Assembly: GCF_902753875.1 (NCBI RefSeq)
Contig: NZ_CADDTS010000017.1
Coordinates: 1-36,133, forward strand
From: Acinetobacter bouvetii
Lineage (GTDB): Bacteria; Pseudomonadota; Gammaproteobacteria; Pseudomonadales; Moraxellaceae
Direction of reading: 5' to 3'
DNA: 36,133 nucleotides
Part shown: positions 24,945 to 33,077 of the stretch, piece after piece
Layout: each line of letters starts with the position of its first letter
How positions within the stretch are numbered: position 1 is the stretch's first letter
Made by a program: the position numbers and the translations under genes
Notes under the pieces: model-generated
What the model was told of the DNA's origin: nothing
Database searches by the model: none
The model's input: the letters and a program-made list of their open reading frames with translations, nothing else

Positions 24945-25850
24945 TTGAGCACACTCTGGCATCAATGGTTAGCAAAACGCTTTCAGTTTAAAAAAATCAA
25001 ACAGCTCACGCAAAAAGATGTGTTGATTTTTATCTATCAGCAAGGCTACCTATATTTGGTCTTAATCCTGATTACTTTTATTGCCGGGATTAATTATGCC
25101 AATAACCTGATTTTGGGTTTTTGCTTTCTGGTGAGTGCTATTTTATGTATTAGTTTTTACTTAACTTTTAAGCAATTGCATGGACTGAGTATTGAGGTTT
25201 CGGTCAAGGAAGTAGGACAGGTCGGAAATAGCATCGATTTGCAGTTGCATTTTCAGCAGTCGCAAAAACAGTCGCGCTATTTATGGATTAAAACCCATCA
25301 GCATTTGGAAAAAATCCTGATTTCTGAATTAAAACAAAAAGTCATCTTATCTTTTTTGGCTGAACAAAGAGGGCAGTTTCATTACCCAACCTTACAAATT
25401 TATTCAGTTTATCCCTTTGGATTGGTGCGTGCATGGACCTATTTTTATTTCACGGAATATTCCTGGATTGCACCGCAAGCCGCATTTTATAATGCAGAAA
25501 ATAAGCAGCATTTAGATAGTTTTGAACCTGATATGGATGAATTCCGTGAACTGCGTAATTTCCAGTTAGGTGATACTTTGCAGGCAGTCTCCTGGAAACA
25601 GGCTGCACGTGGGCAGGGTTTATATATCAAAGTTTTTGAACAGCATCATGATCAGCCGAATGTTGAAATTCATTATGCCAATATGCCCAGTACACAGCAT
25701 GAAGAAAAACTAAGTTTAATGATGGGCCTGATTGAACAATGTGAACAAATACAGTGTCGTTATGCAGTCTTTTTGCCTCAGGCTGAATTGGCCGCAGGCA
25801 TGGGCGGAAGTCAGTTGGTTCAGGCAAAAAAACTTTTGGCGCAGGCTTAA
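24945..25850 (+). CDS. DUF58 domain-containing membrane protein
   Basis: A 301-residue protein with two membrane helices near the N-terminus (about 30-75) and a cytosolic or periplasmic DUF58 domain. The family motif, normally FREYxxGDDxRxIxWKxxAR, appears as FRELRNFQLGDTLQAVSWKQ followed by AAR, so the second acidic residue of the GDD and the Arg are changed. The function is unknown; the family nearly always travels with MoxR. The start is a TTG at 24945 with AGAGGAAAG at the right distance. It is 11 bp after moxR and 3 bp before the transglutaminase gene. Confidence 0.85.
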   Translation: MSTLWHQWLAKRFQFKKIKQLTQKDVLIFIYQQGYLYLVLILITFIAGINYANNLILGFCFLVSAILCISFYLTFKQLHGLSIEVSVKEVGQVGNSIDLQLHFQQSQKQSRYLWIKTHQHLEKILISELKQKVILSFLAEQRGQFHYPTLQIYSVYPFGLVRAWTYFYFTEYSWIAPQAAFYNAENKQHLDSFEPDMDEFRELRNFQLGDTLQAVSWKQAARGQGLYIKVFEQHHDQPNVEIHYANMPSTQHEEKLSLMMGLIEQCEQIQCRYAVFLPQAELAAGMGGSQLVQAKKLLAQA

Positions 25851-25853
25851 ATC

Positions 25854-27863
25854 ATGATTCATGCCTATATTCGTACATCTATAATCATCGCGCTGAGCTT
25901 GATCTTGGTTGCGCAGGTTTTATTTAATCCTGTGGCACTGAGCCTGATTTTTGCACTGATTATCCTGTTTTTATTTTATAGCTTAAAAGATGAATCAAAG
26001 TCGCTCTCCCGAGTTTGGAATTTTCTGCTCACGATTTTGGCTTTGAGCACAATTTATTTTAAATATCAAAGTTTTCTCGGTATAGAAGCGGGAGTTGCTA
26101 TTTTATCGACTTTTTTATTTGCCAAGGCTTTAGAAACCAAAAATAAACGGGATGTTATTGTCTTGTTTAATTTCGCAATGTTTGTGAGTGCCAGTTCATT
26201 TTTATACAGTCAGTCCATCTGGATGGCCATGATTGTGCTGTTGTGTTTATTAAGCTGTCTAATCGGGCTATATCGTTTACAAACCAGCGAATTTAGTACA
26301 GATCAAAAACAGACCACGGCATTAAAGGCAGATGCCAAGCATGTAGGAAAATTTTTGATTTTGGCTTTGCCTTTTTTTATCGTGCTGTTTCTATTTTTTC
26401 CACGCTTACCACCGCTTTGGCATATCCCTATTCCAGAACAGAAAAATGCTACAGGAATGAGTGATCATATGTCACCGGGTGATATTGCAGAATTGTCGCA
26501 GTCAAGTACTTTGGCTTTTCGAATTATAGGTGATATGAGCCGTTTGCCATCGCGTAATGATTTGTATTGGCGAGCAATGGTTTTAGATCATTATGATGGT
26601 AAAACCTGGACCAGCAGTTTTGTAAATCAGCAAGCAGCATCTATATATAGACCTATAAAAAGTAAAAGCAGTTTTGATTATCAATATTTAAGTGCTAATC
26701 CTGATGTAATGTGGGTTATGGGCTTAGAACAATCTATTCCGGTACAAGCCTATTTTCAATTACGGCAGGATGGCAGTATCACTCCGATGCGCCAAATTAT
26801 GCACAATCAGCCGATTACTTTACGCTGGATAGGCGATAGTGATCTTCAAAATTCAAATTTATCTCAAGCGGCATTCATACAAAACATTAATATTCAGACA
26901 CCAGATCGTGTGGATCAAAAATCACACAGATTTGCCCTGGAAATGTTTGAGCAAAGTAACCGGCAACCTGAGCTTTATATACGTAATATATTGCAATGGT
27001 ACAAGGATCATGAATTTACCTATACCTTAACTCCCGGCCTGTTAGGTGAAAATCGGGTAGATGAATTTTTATTTCAGTCGCGCCGTGGATTTTGTGAGCA
27101 CTATGCTTCAAGTTTTGCATTGCTGATGCGTTATGTCGGGATTCCTGCCCGTGTGGTACTGGGCTATCAGGGAGGGCAGCTGGCTCCAGACCGAGCCAGT
27201 TGGGAAGTACGTCAGCTAGACGCGCATGCATGGACAGAAGTACAGCTGAATGGAAAATGGCAACGTATAGATCCGACTGCGATTATTGCGCCTCAGCGTA
27301 TAGACAATGGAATGCAGAATTATATTGACAGTGATCGCAGCATTTTGGGCAGTAAAGCACAGAAATGGAAATATCGGCAATTTGCCATTACGAAAAATAT
27401 GCGTATCTGGAGTGATTATGCGGCTTATCAGTGGCAAAGCAAGGTCGTTGGATATGATGCTGAGAAACAGCAGAGCTGGTTGTCTAAGCTTGGTATTACA
27501 AGTGCTTATGCCAGTAGTGTGATGATGATGTTGAATATATTGCTGGTGGTCATTATTTATTTGATTTGGATTTATTATCGAAAAAGTCAGTCGGTTTCTG
27601 ACTACGAACGAGCCATACAACATTTTTCCAAACATCTACAAATAGATTTGCATAAGCAGCCTGCAGAGACTTTTTATAGTTGGATGCATCGTTTAGCCGC
27701 ATGGGTTGAAATGGATCAACAGCAGATCTTTATTCAGACCGCAGAATATTACCAACAGCAAAAATTTTCTTTAGTTAAAAAAAATCAACAAATAAAGCAG
27801 TTTAAAGGAATGCTTAAAACTTGTGCATATACTTTAAAAAAGTATAAAAAGTCCTTGTCATAA
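25854..27863 (+). CDS. TgpA-type transglutaminase-like membrane protein (DUF3488/DUF4129)
   Basis: A 669-residue inner-membrane protein. Residues 1-200 hold several hydrophobic helices (DUF3488); a periplasmic transglutaminase-like domain follows with the complete catalytic triad: Cys414 in RRGFCEHYASS, His458 in DAHAWTE and Asp473 in RIDPTA. One more membrane helix (about 555-575) precedes a cytosolic DUF4129-like tail. The Pseudomonas homologue TgpA is essential and its periplasmic domain has transglutaminase activity. It is the last gene of the moxR operon; its final codons double as the -35 box of the tRNA gene downstream. Confidence 0.92.
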   Translation: MIHAYIRTSIIIALSLILVAQVLFNPVALSLIFALIILFLFYSLKDESKSLSRVWNFLLTILALSTIYFKYQSFLGIEAGVAILSTFLFAKALETKNKRDVIVLFNFAMFVSASSFLYSQSIWMAMIVLLCLLSCLIGLYRLQTSEFSTDQKQTTALKADAKHVGKFLILALPFFIVLFLFFPRLPPLWHIPIPEQKNATGMSDHMSPGDIAELSQSSTLAFRIIGDMSRLPSRNDLYWRAMVLDHYDGKTWTSSFVNQQAASIYRPIKSKSSFDYQYLSANPDVMWVMGLEQSIPVQAYFQLRQDGSITPMRQIMHNQPITLRWIGDSDLQNSNLSQAAFIQNINIQTPDRVDQKSHRFALEMFEQSNRQPELYIRNILQWYKDHEFTYTLTPGLLGENRVDEFLFQSRRGFCEHYASSFALLMRYVGIPARVVLGYQGGQLAPDRASWEVRQLDAHAWTEVQLNGKWQRIDPTAIIAPQRIDNGMQNYIDSDRSILGSKAQKWKYRQFAITKNMRIWSDYAAYQWQSKVVGYDAEKQQSWLSKLGITSAYASSVMMMLNILLVVIIYLIWIYYRKSQSVSDYERAIQHFSKHLQIDLHKQPAETFYSWMHRLAAWVEMDQQQIFIQTAEYYQQQKFSLVKKNQQIKQFKGMLKTCAYTLKKYKKSLS

Positions 27864-27883
27864 AAAATAAAAATGAATATTAT
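27855..27883 (+). promoter_or_regulatory. Promoter of tRNA-Val(GAC)
   Basis: TTGTCA (27855-27860) and TATTAT (27878-27883) have exactly 17-bp spacing, with a start expected near 27890 and the tRNA at 27895. The -35 hexamer lies within the last codons of the transglutaminase gene (TTG TCA TAA). Confidence 0.7.
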
Positions 27884-27894
27884 TCACAGCACTT

Positions 27895-27971
27895 AGGTGT
27901 ATAGCTCAGTTGGTTAGAGCGCTACGTTGACATCGTAGAGGTCAGCAGTTCGAGTCTGCTTATACCTACCA
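27895..27971 (+). tRNA. tRNA-Val (anticodon GAC)
   Basis: A complete 77-nt cloverleaf. The acceptor stem AGGTGTA pairs with TATACCT (one G-U). The anticodon stem CTACG/CGTAG encloses TTGACAT, with the anticodon GAC at 27929-27931. The T-arm is AGCAG, TTCGAGT, CTGCT. The encoded 3' end is ACCA. GAC reads the GUC and GUU valine codons. Confidence 0.97.
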
Positions 27972-27980
27972 GAATTCAAG

Positions 27981-28017
27981 GGTTTATAAGTGAAAAAATT
28001 GCTTATAAGCCTTTTTT
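27981..28017 (+). terminator. Terminator after tRNA-Val
   Basis: GGTTTATAAG (27981-27990) and CTTATAAGCC (28002-28011) pair with one G-U and are followed by TTTTTT. Confidence 0.85.
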
Positions 28018-28110
28018 TATGCCAAAAATAAAAAATGAAGGTCTCATTTTTCTCCTGTTTTTAGGAATTTTGATTCTTTTGATTCCAGACCTTGTTGAAA
28101 TCTCAAAAAG

Positions 28111-28237
28111 TCATTGTCCAGTAATCAATTTAACAGCTTTATCTTTAAATTCTGGAGTATATCGTTGTCCATTCATAAGGTTCTCTCCTATGCAAAAAGA
28201 ATAGGCGACATTTGTTTAGGAGAGTGGTGGCAGTTCA
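28111..28237 (-). mobile_element. IS3-family remnant: left end and first codons of OrfA
   Basis: On the minus strand an ATG (28176-28174), preceded by AGGAGAGAACC, opens MNGQRYTPEFKDKAVKLI, the typical start of an IS3-family OrfA (HTH_Tnp_1), but the frame stops after 22 codons at 28111, where OrfA should continue to about 90-100. Upstream, near 28229-28237, the sequence TGAACTGCC (minus strand) looks like an IS3-type left terminus beginning TGA. The rest of the element is gone. The junction with unrelated DNA lies near 28110-28130. It is a dead fragment just after the tRNA gene. Confidence 0.72.
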
Positions 28238-28467
28238 GGATAGGAGATTTTCTTAACCTATTAAGGCTGTCTATATGGAAATTCAGCCTATTTAATTTTT
28301 AGATGTTTTTGATTAAGTTATTACAAATAACTGTTGTGGTATGAGTGTAAAAACACGATTGAGTCTTTGAAATATTTTGTCTCATACCAGAATTAAGCGC
28401 ATTCAAATTTAGCCCAAGGTAAGTGTTCAAAGACAGGACATCTAGTGCTCTGTCTATGATGTGGAAA
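28238..28467. other. Gene-free AT-rich gap with a 9-bp inverted repeat
   Basis: No credible reading frame lies between the IS3 remnant and the next gene. The one clear structure is TGGTATGAG (28337-28345) and CTCATACCA (28381-28389), a perfect 9-bp inverted repeat 35 nt apart, with a nested GTGT/ACAC hairpin inside. It may be a terminator for the minus-strand gene at 28468 or the remains of a small element. The stretch 28018-28110 is likewise empty of genes. Confidence 0.5.
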
Positions 28468-29043
28468 TTAAGCTTCAGGCTGAATACCGCAGGTGTTGAT
28501 GGTCATAGCAACCATAACGTAGTGTCCAACCAACATACAAAATTCAACTATTTGATCATCGGTATAATAGTATTTGAGCTTACGAAAATTTTCATCATTC
28601 AGGACTTTGTCCTGAATCAGCTGATCTGTACAGACGATGATAATTTTCACACGCTCAGTCCAGAGCTCTGACTCTGCGAGTGTGAGTGAGGCAATCATTT
28701 CATCGCTTATGCCTAAGTCTTTGGCAAAAACTTCATGATGATGTCATTCATAGGAGCATTGCAGTGTCCAGGCCAAACGAAGTACTACAAGTTCCTTATC
28801 CTGACGGCTGATTTTCCCTTTAAACAGGATGTTTTTCATAAATAAGAGATAATGCGGGAAGATATTATCCATTCGCGCCAGCACGCCAAATACATTCAAC
28901 GGCTCCGGGGTTTGAGTACGAAACTGGGTTATTTTCAAGAAACATTTCTGTACTAAATTACTTTCCTTGATGCGAAGAGGTAACACGCGCTGGGTTGCAT
29001 TTTTCCATTCTTGCAACTGTAAATGATGGACAGGATGATTCAT
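28468..29043 (-). pseudogene. Carboxymuconolactone decarboxylase-like (AhpD-fold) gene with an internal TGA
   Basis: Two consecutive open stretches in one reading frame, 29043-28744 and 28743-28468, are separated only by a TGA at 28746-28744. Read through, the protein has 190 or so residues and matches the CMD family: an N-terminal helix pair (FLKITQFR, NVFGVLARMDNIFPHYLLFM), RQDKELVVLRLAWTLQCSYE, then TGA where these proteins usually have Trp (CxYEW), then HHHEVFAKDLGISDEMIASL and a C-terminal FCMLVGHYVMVAMTINTCGI. One G-to-A change (TGG to TGA) explains it. It is 15 bp behind fadL in the same operon. Function would be a small redox or decarboxylase-like enzyme, if any. Confidence 0.8.
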
Positions 29044-29058
29044 TGTTACTTTCCTTTA

Positions 29059-30231
29059 TTAAAATTTATAGCCAAATTTCAAGGCATAGGCCCAAGCCGT
29101 CGTGTCTTTAAACTCAGCAATATAGGCATCAGTCCCTTTTTGATTTGCAGCCTGAATTTTTCCATCACCAAACATGAAATAACGCACGCCAAATGAGACA
29201 TCATATTGTGGAGTCGGATTAAATTTTGCACCTAGACCCACATTCCAATATCCATCAACGGGACCGAGTTGTGATACAGGTTGCCCCGTACCTCCATCCC
29301 AGCCAAGTGATACACTTCCAGTCCATTGCTCATGTAATTTCCGAGCTATGCCGACATTTGCAGCCCATTGATCTTTGGGATATTCCACCATGTTGAGCCC
29401 TTGTGTCGCTTGACCAAACCAATAGGGCTGAATGTTAAAATCTTCCCAGTTCACCCATCTCAATTGCGCAAAAGCCAGCGTGTTTGCGGCAATACCGCTT
29501 TGCAGCTCCAGATTGACGGATTGAGGTGTTTCAATCACCGTATCTTGTGTCGTTGCTAATGCTGATAGTTCGATACCGTTGCGTGTTTCTTGAAGCAGTA
29601 GTTCATGCTTGATTTTTGAACGGTATGTTAGTGAGCTTTTTAGGGCAATTTCGGGAATTTCATAACTGAGGCCAGCAACCCAACCCACAGCCGAATCGGT
29701 ATCGGCATGGATGTTATATTGACCAAATCCAGCTGTGCCGCCATTGGCTGCACCGCGAAGTTGCGCTTTGGCAGAAATTTGCTGATAGGCAGGTCCAGCA
29801 TATAGTTGAAAACTTGAAACGGGTTTGTAGCCTATTAATAAGGTTAAATTATCTGAATGAACTTCCGCTTTTGTTCCTTCACCATTTTGACTAAAGACTG
29901 GAGCGTTCTGTACAGGATATTCTGCATCAGTCCCAAAGGGTTGATCGTAAAGTAGACCTACTGCAAATTTCTCATTTAATTGTAATTTGAGGCCAGCAAA
30001 TGGGGCGTAATAGCTCTTCCCAATATCGCCGGTAGATGAATTTGCACCCACAGGGAAATTTGGATTGACTGTACCTTGAGCACTCGGGCTTAAGGCGGAA
30101 ATACCGACTTCGACATAGTTATTTGGCTGCAGAAAAGCGTTCACAGATTGAGTGGTACGTTCCAATGCAGCTGCCATCACCATGCTGGGCAAGAGTCCCG
30201 TACCGATAACGATGATTGATTTCTTATCCAT
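29059..30231 (-). CDS. FadL/TodX-family outer membrane transporter
   Basis: A 390-residue outer-membrane beta-barrel of the FadL type, which passes long-chain fatty acids or other hydrophobic compounds. The start is the ATG at 30231 with AAAGGA upstream, giving the signal peptide MDKKSIIVIGTGLLPSMVMA. The frame extends to 30270 but this would put charged residues before the signal. The mature N-terminus (AALERTTQSVNAFLQPNNYV) and the strand pattern ending in aromatic YALKFGYKF fit a barrel that closes at a terminal Phe. It heads an operon with the CMD-like gene. An AraC-type operator lies about 80 bp upstream and a 17-bp hairpin is in its leader (30259-30275). Confidence 0.9.
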   Translation of the reverse strand: MDKKSIIVIGTGLLPSMVMAAALERTTQSVNAFLQPNNYVEVGISALSPSAQGTVNPNFPVGANSSTGDIGKSYYAPFAGLKLQLNEKFAVGLLYDQPFGTDAEYPVQNAPVFSQNGEGTKAEVHSDNLTLLIGYKPVSSFQLYAGPAYQQISAKAQLRGAANGGTAGFGQYNIHADTDSAVGWVAGLSYEIPEIALKSSLTYRSKIKHELLLQETRNGIELSALATTQDTVIETPQSVNLELQSGIAANTLAFAQLRWVNWEDFNIQPYWFGQATQGLNMVEYPKDQWAANVGIARKLHEQWTGSVSLGWDGGTGQPVSQLGPVDGYWNVGLGAKFNPTPQYDVSFGVRYFMFGDGKIQAANQKGTDAYIAEFKDTTAWAYALKFGYKF

Positions 30232-30312
30232 TGTTAAATCCTTTCGCGTTATTTTATGGTCTTGTTCCACAAGACATATCCATAACTTAAGGAGTATTTC
30301 GCGCTAAAAATG

Positions 30313-30349
30313 GTGGCAGCGTCTCAAGCTAATAGTGGCACAGTGTCAA
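30313..30349 (-). promoter_or_regulatory. Candidate AraC-family operator upstream of fadL
   Basis: Two direct repeats, GTGGCAGCGTCTCAA (30313-30327) and GTGGCACAGTGTCAA (30335-30349), agree at 12 of 15 positions and have a 22-bp period, about two helical turns. In the direction of fadL they read TTGACACTGTGCCAC and TTGAGACGCTGCCAC, and the nearer one ends about 80 bp before the fadL ATG. The farther repeat overlaps the last codon of the araC-type gene. Confidence 0.7.
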
Positions 30350-31359
30350 AAAGCATTTTGATGCTTCTGCCAATGCCTAGGCGTAGCACCAAAGTGCTGC
30401 TGGAAAGCCTTAATAAAATTGGAAGCATGGCTAAAACCTAAATGTTCAGATAATTCCTGAATGGAGCCTTTATTTTGTTTTAAATACTGTTCAGCAACAT
30501 TCATGCGTACAGCATGCACCAGTTCCTCATAATGGGTTTGATGCTGCTGCAATTTTCTAAAAAAGGTGCTACGCGAGATATAAAGCATTTTGGCCATAGC
30601 TTCTGCGCTGAGCGGGGAATTGATATGGCTATGGATCAGGCTGAGGACACGGAAAATCCAGCATTTTTGTTGTTTATAAAAAGATTGAAATTCTTTTTCA
30701 CATTGCTGAACTGCCTCATGAAAACGCTGCTGATGGGCAGAACTTCCAGCACAAGCCAAAGCTTTGATGGGAAATATCAGCCGGGTTTCTGACTGCTGCC
30801 ATTGAATTTGACAAGGCAAAGTATTGAACTGCCTTGCATAGGCCGGTCTGGAAAATTCGAAATCCAAACGAACGTCCGCAGGCTGGAACAACATACTGCA
30901 TAGGCGCAGCACTGAAACTGCAATCACTTCCTGACTGTATTGGTAAATTTGCCCCAGCGGAATCATTTTTCTAAAACGCAGCACAATATGCTGGGGACAC
31001 TGCTCTGTCTTAAACCAGAGTGCAGGATCAATCAGCACACAATAGCGTTCCAGACAATGCTGCGCCTCTTTAAAGCTTGGGCAATTGATAAGTGCTTGAC
31101 CCAAAGCGCCCATATGTTCGAGGTCTAAGGAATGCGCCACCTTGAGCGACAGCGGGCTAAATGTAAGTGCATTTAAACAGTTCTCCACCAGAATATTCAT
31201 TTCAGAATAGCTGAGCGGCTGATGCTGTTTTAAATCTGCAAGCTCTAGATTTAGCCCGCTAAAAATCATATCTTCGCGAATTTTTTCCGCCAGACATAAA
31301 TTTACCAGCGCAAGTGGAATGTAGCTGGGCAGAAAGGCTTCGTGAAAATCAATCTGCAT
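30346..31359 (-). CDS. AraC-family transcriptional regulator (OruR-like)
   Basis: A 337-residue regulator with the large N-terminal ligand-binding domain of the 'Arabinose_bd'/OruR type (about 20-200) and a C-terminal pair of helix-turn-helix motifs (about 235-335): MAKMLYISRSTFFRKLQQH and IQELSEHLGFSHASNFIKAF, the latter with the family's closing GATPRHW. It starts 2 bp after the SBF transporter gene and is probably translated with it. It lies directly upstream of fadL, whose promoter carries two direct repeats of the spacing these regulators use, so it most likely controls fadL and the CMD-like gene, perhaps in response to an imported aromatic or fatty compound. Confidence 0.9.
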   Translation of the reverse strand: MQIDFHEAFLPSYIPLALVNLCLAEKIREDMIFSGLNLELADLKQHQPLSYSEMNILVENCLNALTFSPLSLKVAHSLDLEHMGALGQALINCPSFKEAQHCLERYCVLIDPALWFKTEQCPQHIVLRFRKMIPLGQIYQYSQEVIAVSVLRLCSMLFQPADVRLDFEFSRPAYARQFNTLPCQIQWQQSETRLIFPIKALACAGSSAHQQRFHEAVQQCEKEFQSFYKQQKCWIFRVLSLIHSHINSPLSAEAMAKMLYISRSTFFRKLQQHQTHYEELVHAVRMNVAEQYLKQNKGSIQELSEHLGFSHASNFIKAFQQHFGATPRHWQKHQNAF

Positions 31360-31361
31360 GC

Positions 31362-32255
31362 TTAGGCCTCTTCTTGCGGCAAGCGATTCGGATGTTGCAG
31401 CGGCAGGTAATGGTTAATCAACATGCCGAAAATAAATGAAAAAATGTACATAAACAGGGAATACACCGCTGCTGGCATGGCAATGGTGGCATTCATCAAT
31501 ACCGTTAGGGCGATGGTCATGGCTAAAGTACTGTTATGCAGGCCTATTTCAAATGCGCATGCACGGGCTTGATAGCTGTTGATTTTAAATAAACGTGGTA
31601 TGCAATAACCAACAACCAATGCTGAAAAACAGAAGAGTCCCGAGGCCAAACCGACTTGGGTGATGTATTCCGCCAGGTTCTTTCGCTCCATAAAGATGGC
31701 GCCAGAGACAATACAGATCAAGAAAATAACTGAAAAAATTTTCACCGGCTTTTCTAGGCGATGGGCAACCTGAGGCGCAATTTGTCGGATGCTCATCCCA
31801 ATCATGACTGGAATCAAAATAATGAAAAATACCTGTATGATTTTGCCAAATTGCAAACCAATGACTTGCTGATCTTGAGAAAAATGTTGTATGGCAAAAT
31901 TGGCAATTAAAGGCAATGTGAAAGCTGCCAGTACAGAGTTGATCGCGGTGAGGCTAATATTTAATGCCACATCGCCTTTAAATAGATAACTGTATAAATT
32001 TGCAGTTGGCCCGCCGGGGGTTGCTGAGAGCAGCATCAGGCCAATAGCCAATAAGGGCGGCAGTGCCAGTACTTTACAAATTAAAAAGGCAATAAAGACC
32101 AAAACAACCAGCTGCGCAAATAAGGCAACCAGAATCGCTTTGGGATGTTTAGAGACCCGTAAAAAATCCTTAGGTGTCAGTTCTAAACCCAAACCAATCA
32201 TAATAATGGCTAATGCCGCAGGCAAAAGCACGGTGATGATACCTAACTGTCCCAT
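31362..32255 (-). CDS. Bile acid:sodium symporter family transporter
   Basis: A 297-residue membrane protein with nine or ten hydrophobic helices. SBF signatures include GLGLELTPKDFLRV near the N-terminus, LLSATPGGPTANLYSYLFKGDVALN (the first crossover region) and ARACAFEIGLHNSTLAMTIAL (the second, with sodium-ligand Glu and Asn/Ser). Members move bile acids, pantoate or other organic acids with sodium. AGGA precedes the ATG. It forms a two-gene unit with the araC-type regulator (2-bp gap) and follows tetR by 68 bp on the same strand. Confidence 0.88.
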   Translation of the reverse strand: MGQLGIITVLLPAALAIIMIGLGLELTPKDFLRVSKHPKAILVALFAQLVVLVFIAFLICKVLALPPLLAIGLMLLSATPGGPTANLYSYLFKGDVALNISLTAINSVLAAFTLPLIANFAIQHFSQDQQVIGLQFGKIIQVFFIILIPVMIGMSIRQIAPQVAHRLEKPVKIFSVIFLICIVSGAIFMERKNLAEYITQVGLASGLFCFSALVVGYCIPRLFKINSYQARACAFEIGLHNSTLAMTIALTVLMNATIAMPAAVYSLFMYIFSFIFGMLINHYLPLQHPNRLPQEEA

Positions 32256-32323
32256 TTTGTTATCCTAATAGGGAAACAGCAGAGCATTCCTTTGCTATTT
32301 GCAGATTTTTAAGACATTTTTAT

Positions 32324-32944
32324 TTAGTCTTTGATTTTAAAATTGTCTTTGTCCCGCAAAATAGACTGCACGCGTTGCTGAATCATTTCTTCACTAATTG
32401 GTCTTTGCAATAAAAAATAATGCGTTAAGATCGGACCAACAACTTCAGAAAAAACCCGATACTGATCATAGTGTTCCGGCCATTCACCACGGGCAATGGC
32501 ATGCTCGAAAATATGCTGACCGAGTCGAATTCTTTCTTCCCAGAGCTGAAGCATTAATACTTTAAATTCAGGAACGGTGCTTACGGTAAAGCCTAAAAAA
32601 ATCAGGGAACTGCCAATGGGAGTTTGAATCAGGTTGGCGATAGAACGCATATTGAATGCCAGATCTTCCGCCAGACTGCCAAAATTGACCAACTGTAAAT
32701 TTGAATTGGTAAATTCCGAGATAGCATCCATGATCAGTTCTTCACGGGTCGGCCAGCGCCGGTAAATCGTGGTTTCATGCACTTGAGCGCGTTTTGCCAC
32801 CGACGCAATACTGAATCCCAAATAACCATTCTCACTCAACTCAAATAATGCATGCTCTAAAACAGCAGCTCGCACACGCGCGCTTCTACCGCCAGTGCGC
32901 CGTTTTACTTCAGGCTGTTCAGTCTCTTGAATTACTTGGGTCAT
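32324..32944 (-). CDS. TetR-family transcriptional regulator
   Basis: A 206-residue repressor-type regulator. The N-terminal helix-turn-helix is clear (about 32-70: SIASVAKRAQVHETTIYRRW followed by PTREEL), preceded by a basic extension (VKRRTGGRSARVRAAVL). The larger C-terminal part is helical and should bind the inducer and dimerise. The start is the ATG at 32944, with GGAAC upstream; the frame extends to a TTG at 32956. It is divergent from the M24-SDR-lactonase operon. Two palindromes in the gap are likely operators, so the protein probably represses that operon and perhaps its own gene. Confidence 0.92.
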   Translation of the reverse strand: MTQVIQETEQPEVKRRTGGRSARVRAAVLEHALFELSENGYLGFSIASVAKRAQVHETTIYRRWPTREELIMDAISEFTNSNLQLVNFGSLAEDLAFNMRSIANLIQTPIGSSLIFLGFTVSTVPEFKVLMLQLWEERIRLGQHIFEHAIARGEWPEHYDQYRVFSEVVGPILTHYFLLQRPISEEMIQQRVQSILRDKDNFKIKD

Positions 32945-33035
32945 CCACAGTTCCAATATTTTTTAGTTAAGCACCATATTTTAAAGCAAAAAGCTTCAGC
33001 TGCCGTCATCAATTTGAATCGGGCGATAAATAGAT

Positions 33036-33057
33036 TAACGCAAGTTTAGTTGCGTTA
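33036..33057. promoter_or_regulatory. Candidate TetR operator 1
   Basis: TAACGCAA (33036-33043) and TTGCGTTA (33050-33057) form a perfect palindrome around GTTTAG. The right arm contains the -35 hexamer TTGCGT of the operon promoter. Confidence 0.75.
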
Positions 33058-33077
33058 GCAATATTTTCTGTTATATT
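33050..33077 (+). promoter_or_regulatory. Promoter of the M24-SDR-lactonase operon
   Basis: TTGCGT (33050-33055) and TATATT (33072-33077) are 16 bp apart. The -35 lies in operator 1 and the -10 touches the left arm of operator 2, so a bound repressor would exclude polymerase. Confidence 0.6.

Noticed and set aside
28744..28746. In-frame TGA as a selenocysteine codon in the AhpD-fold gene
   Set aside because: The TGA replaces the Trp of CxYEW, not one of the redox cysteines of a CxxC/CxxU site, and no SECIS-like stem was found just after it. A nonsense mutation is simpler.
14274..32255. The two SBF-type transporters as duplicates
   Set aside because: They share only the superfamily; lengths (332 and 297) and motifs (YfeH-like against classical SBF) differ.
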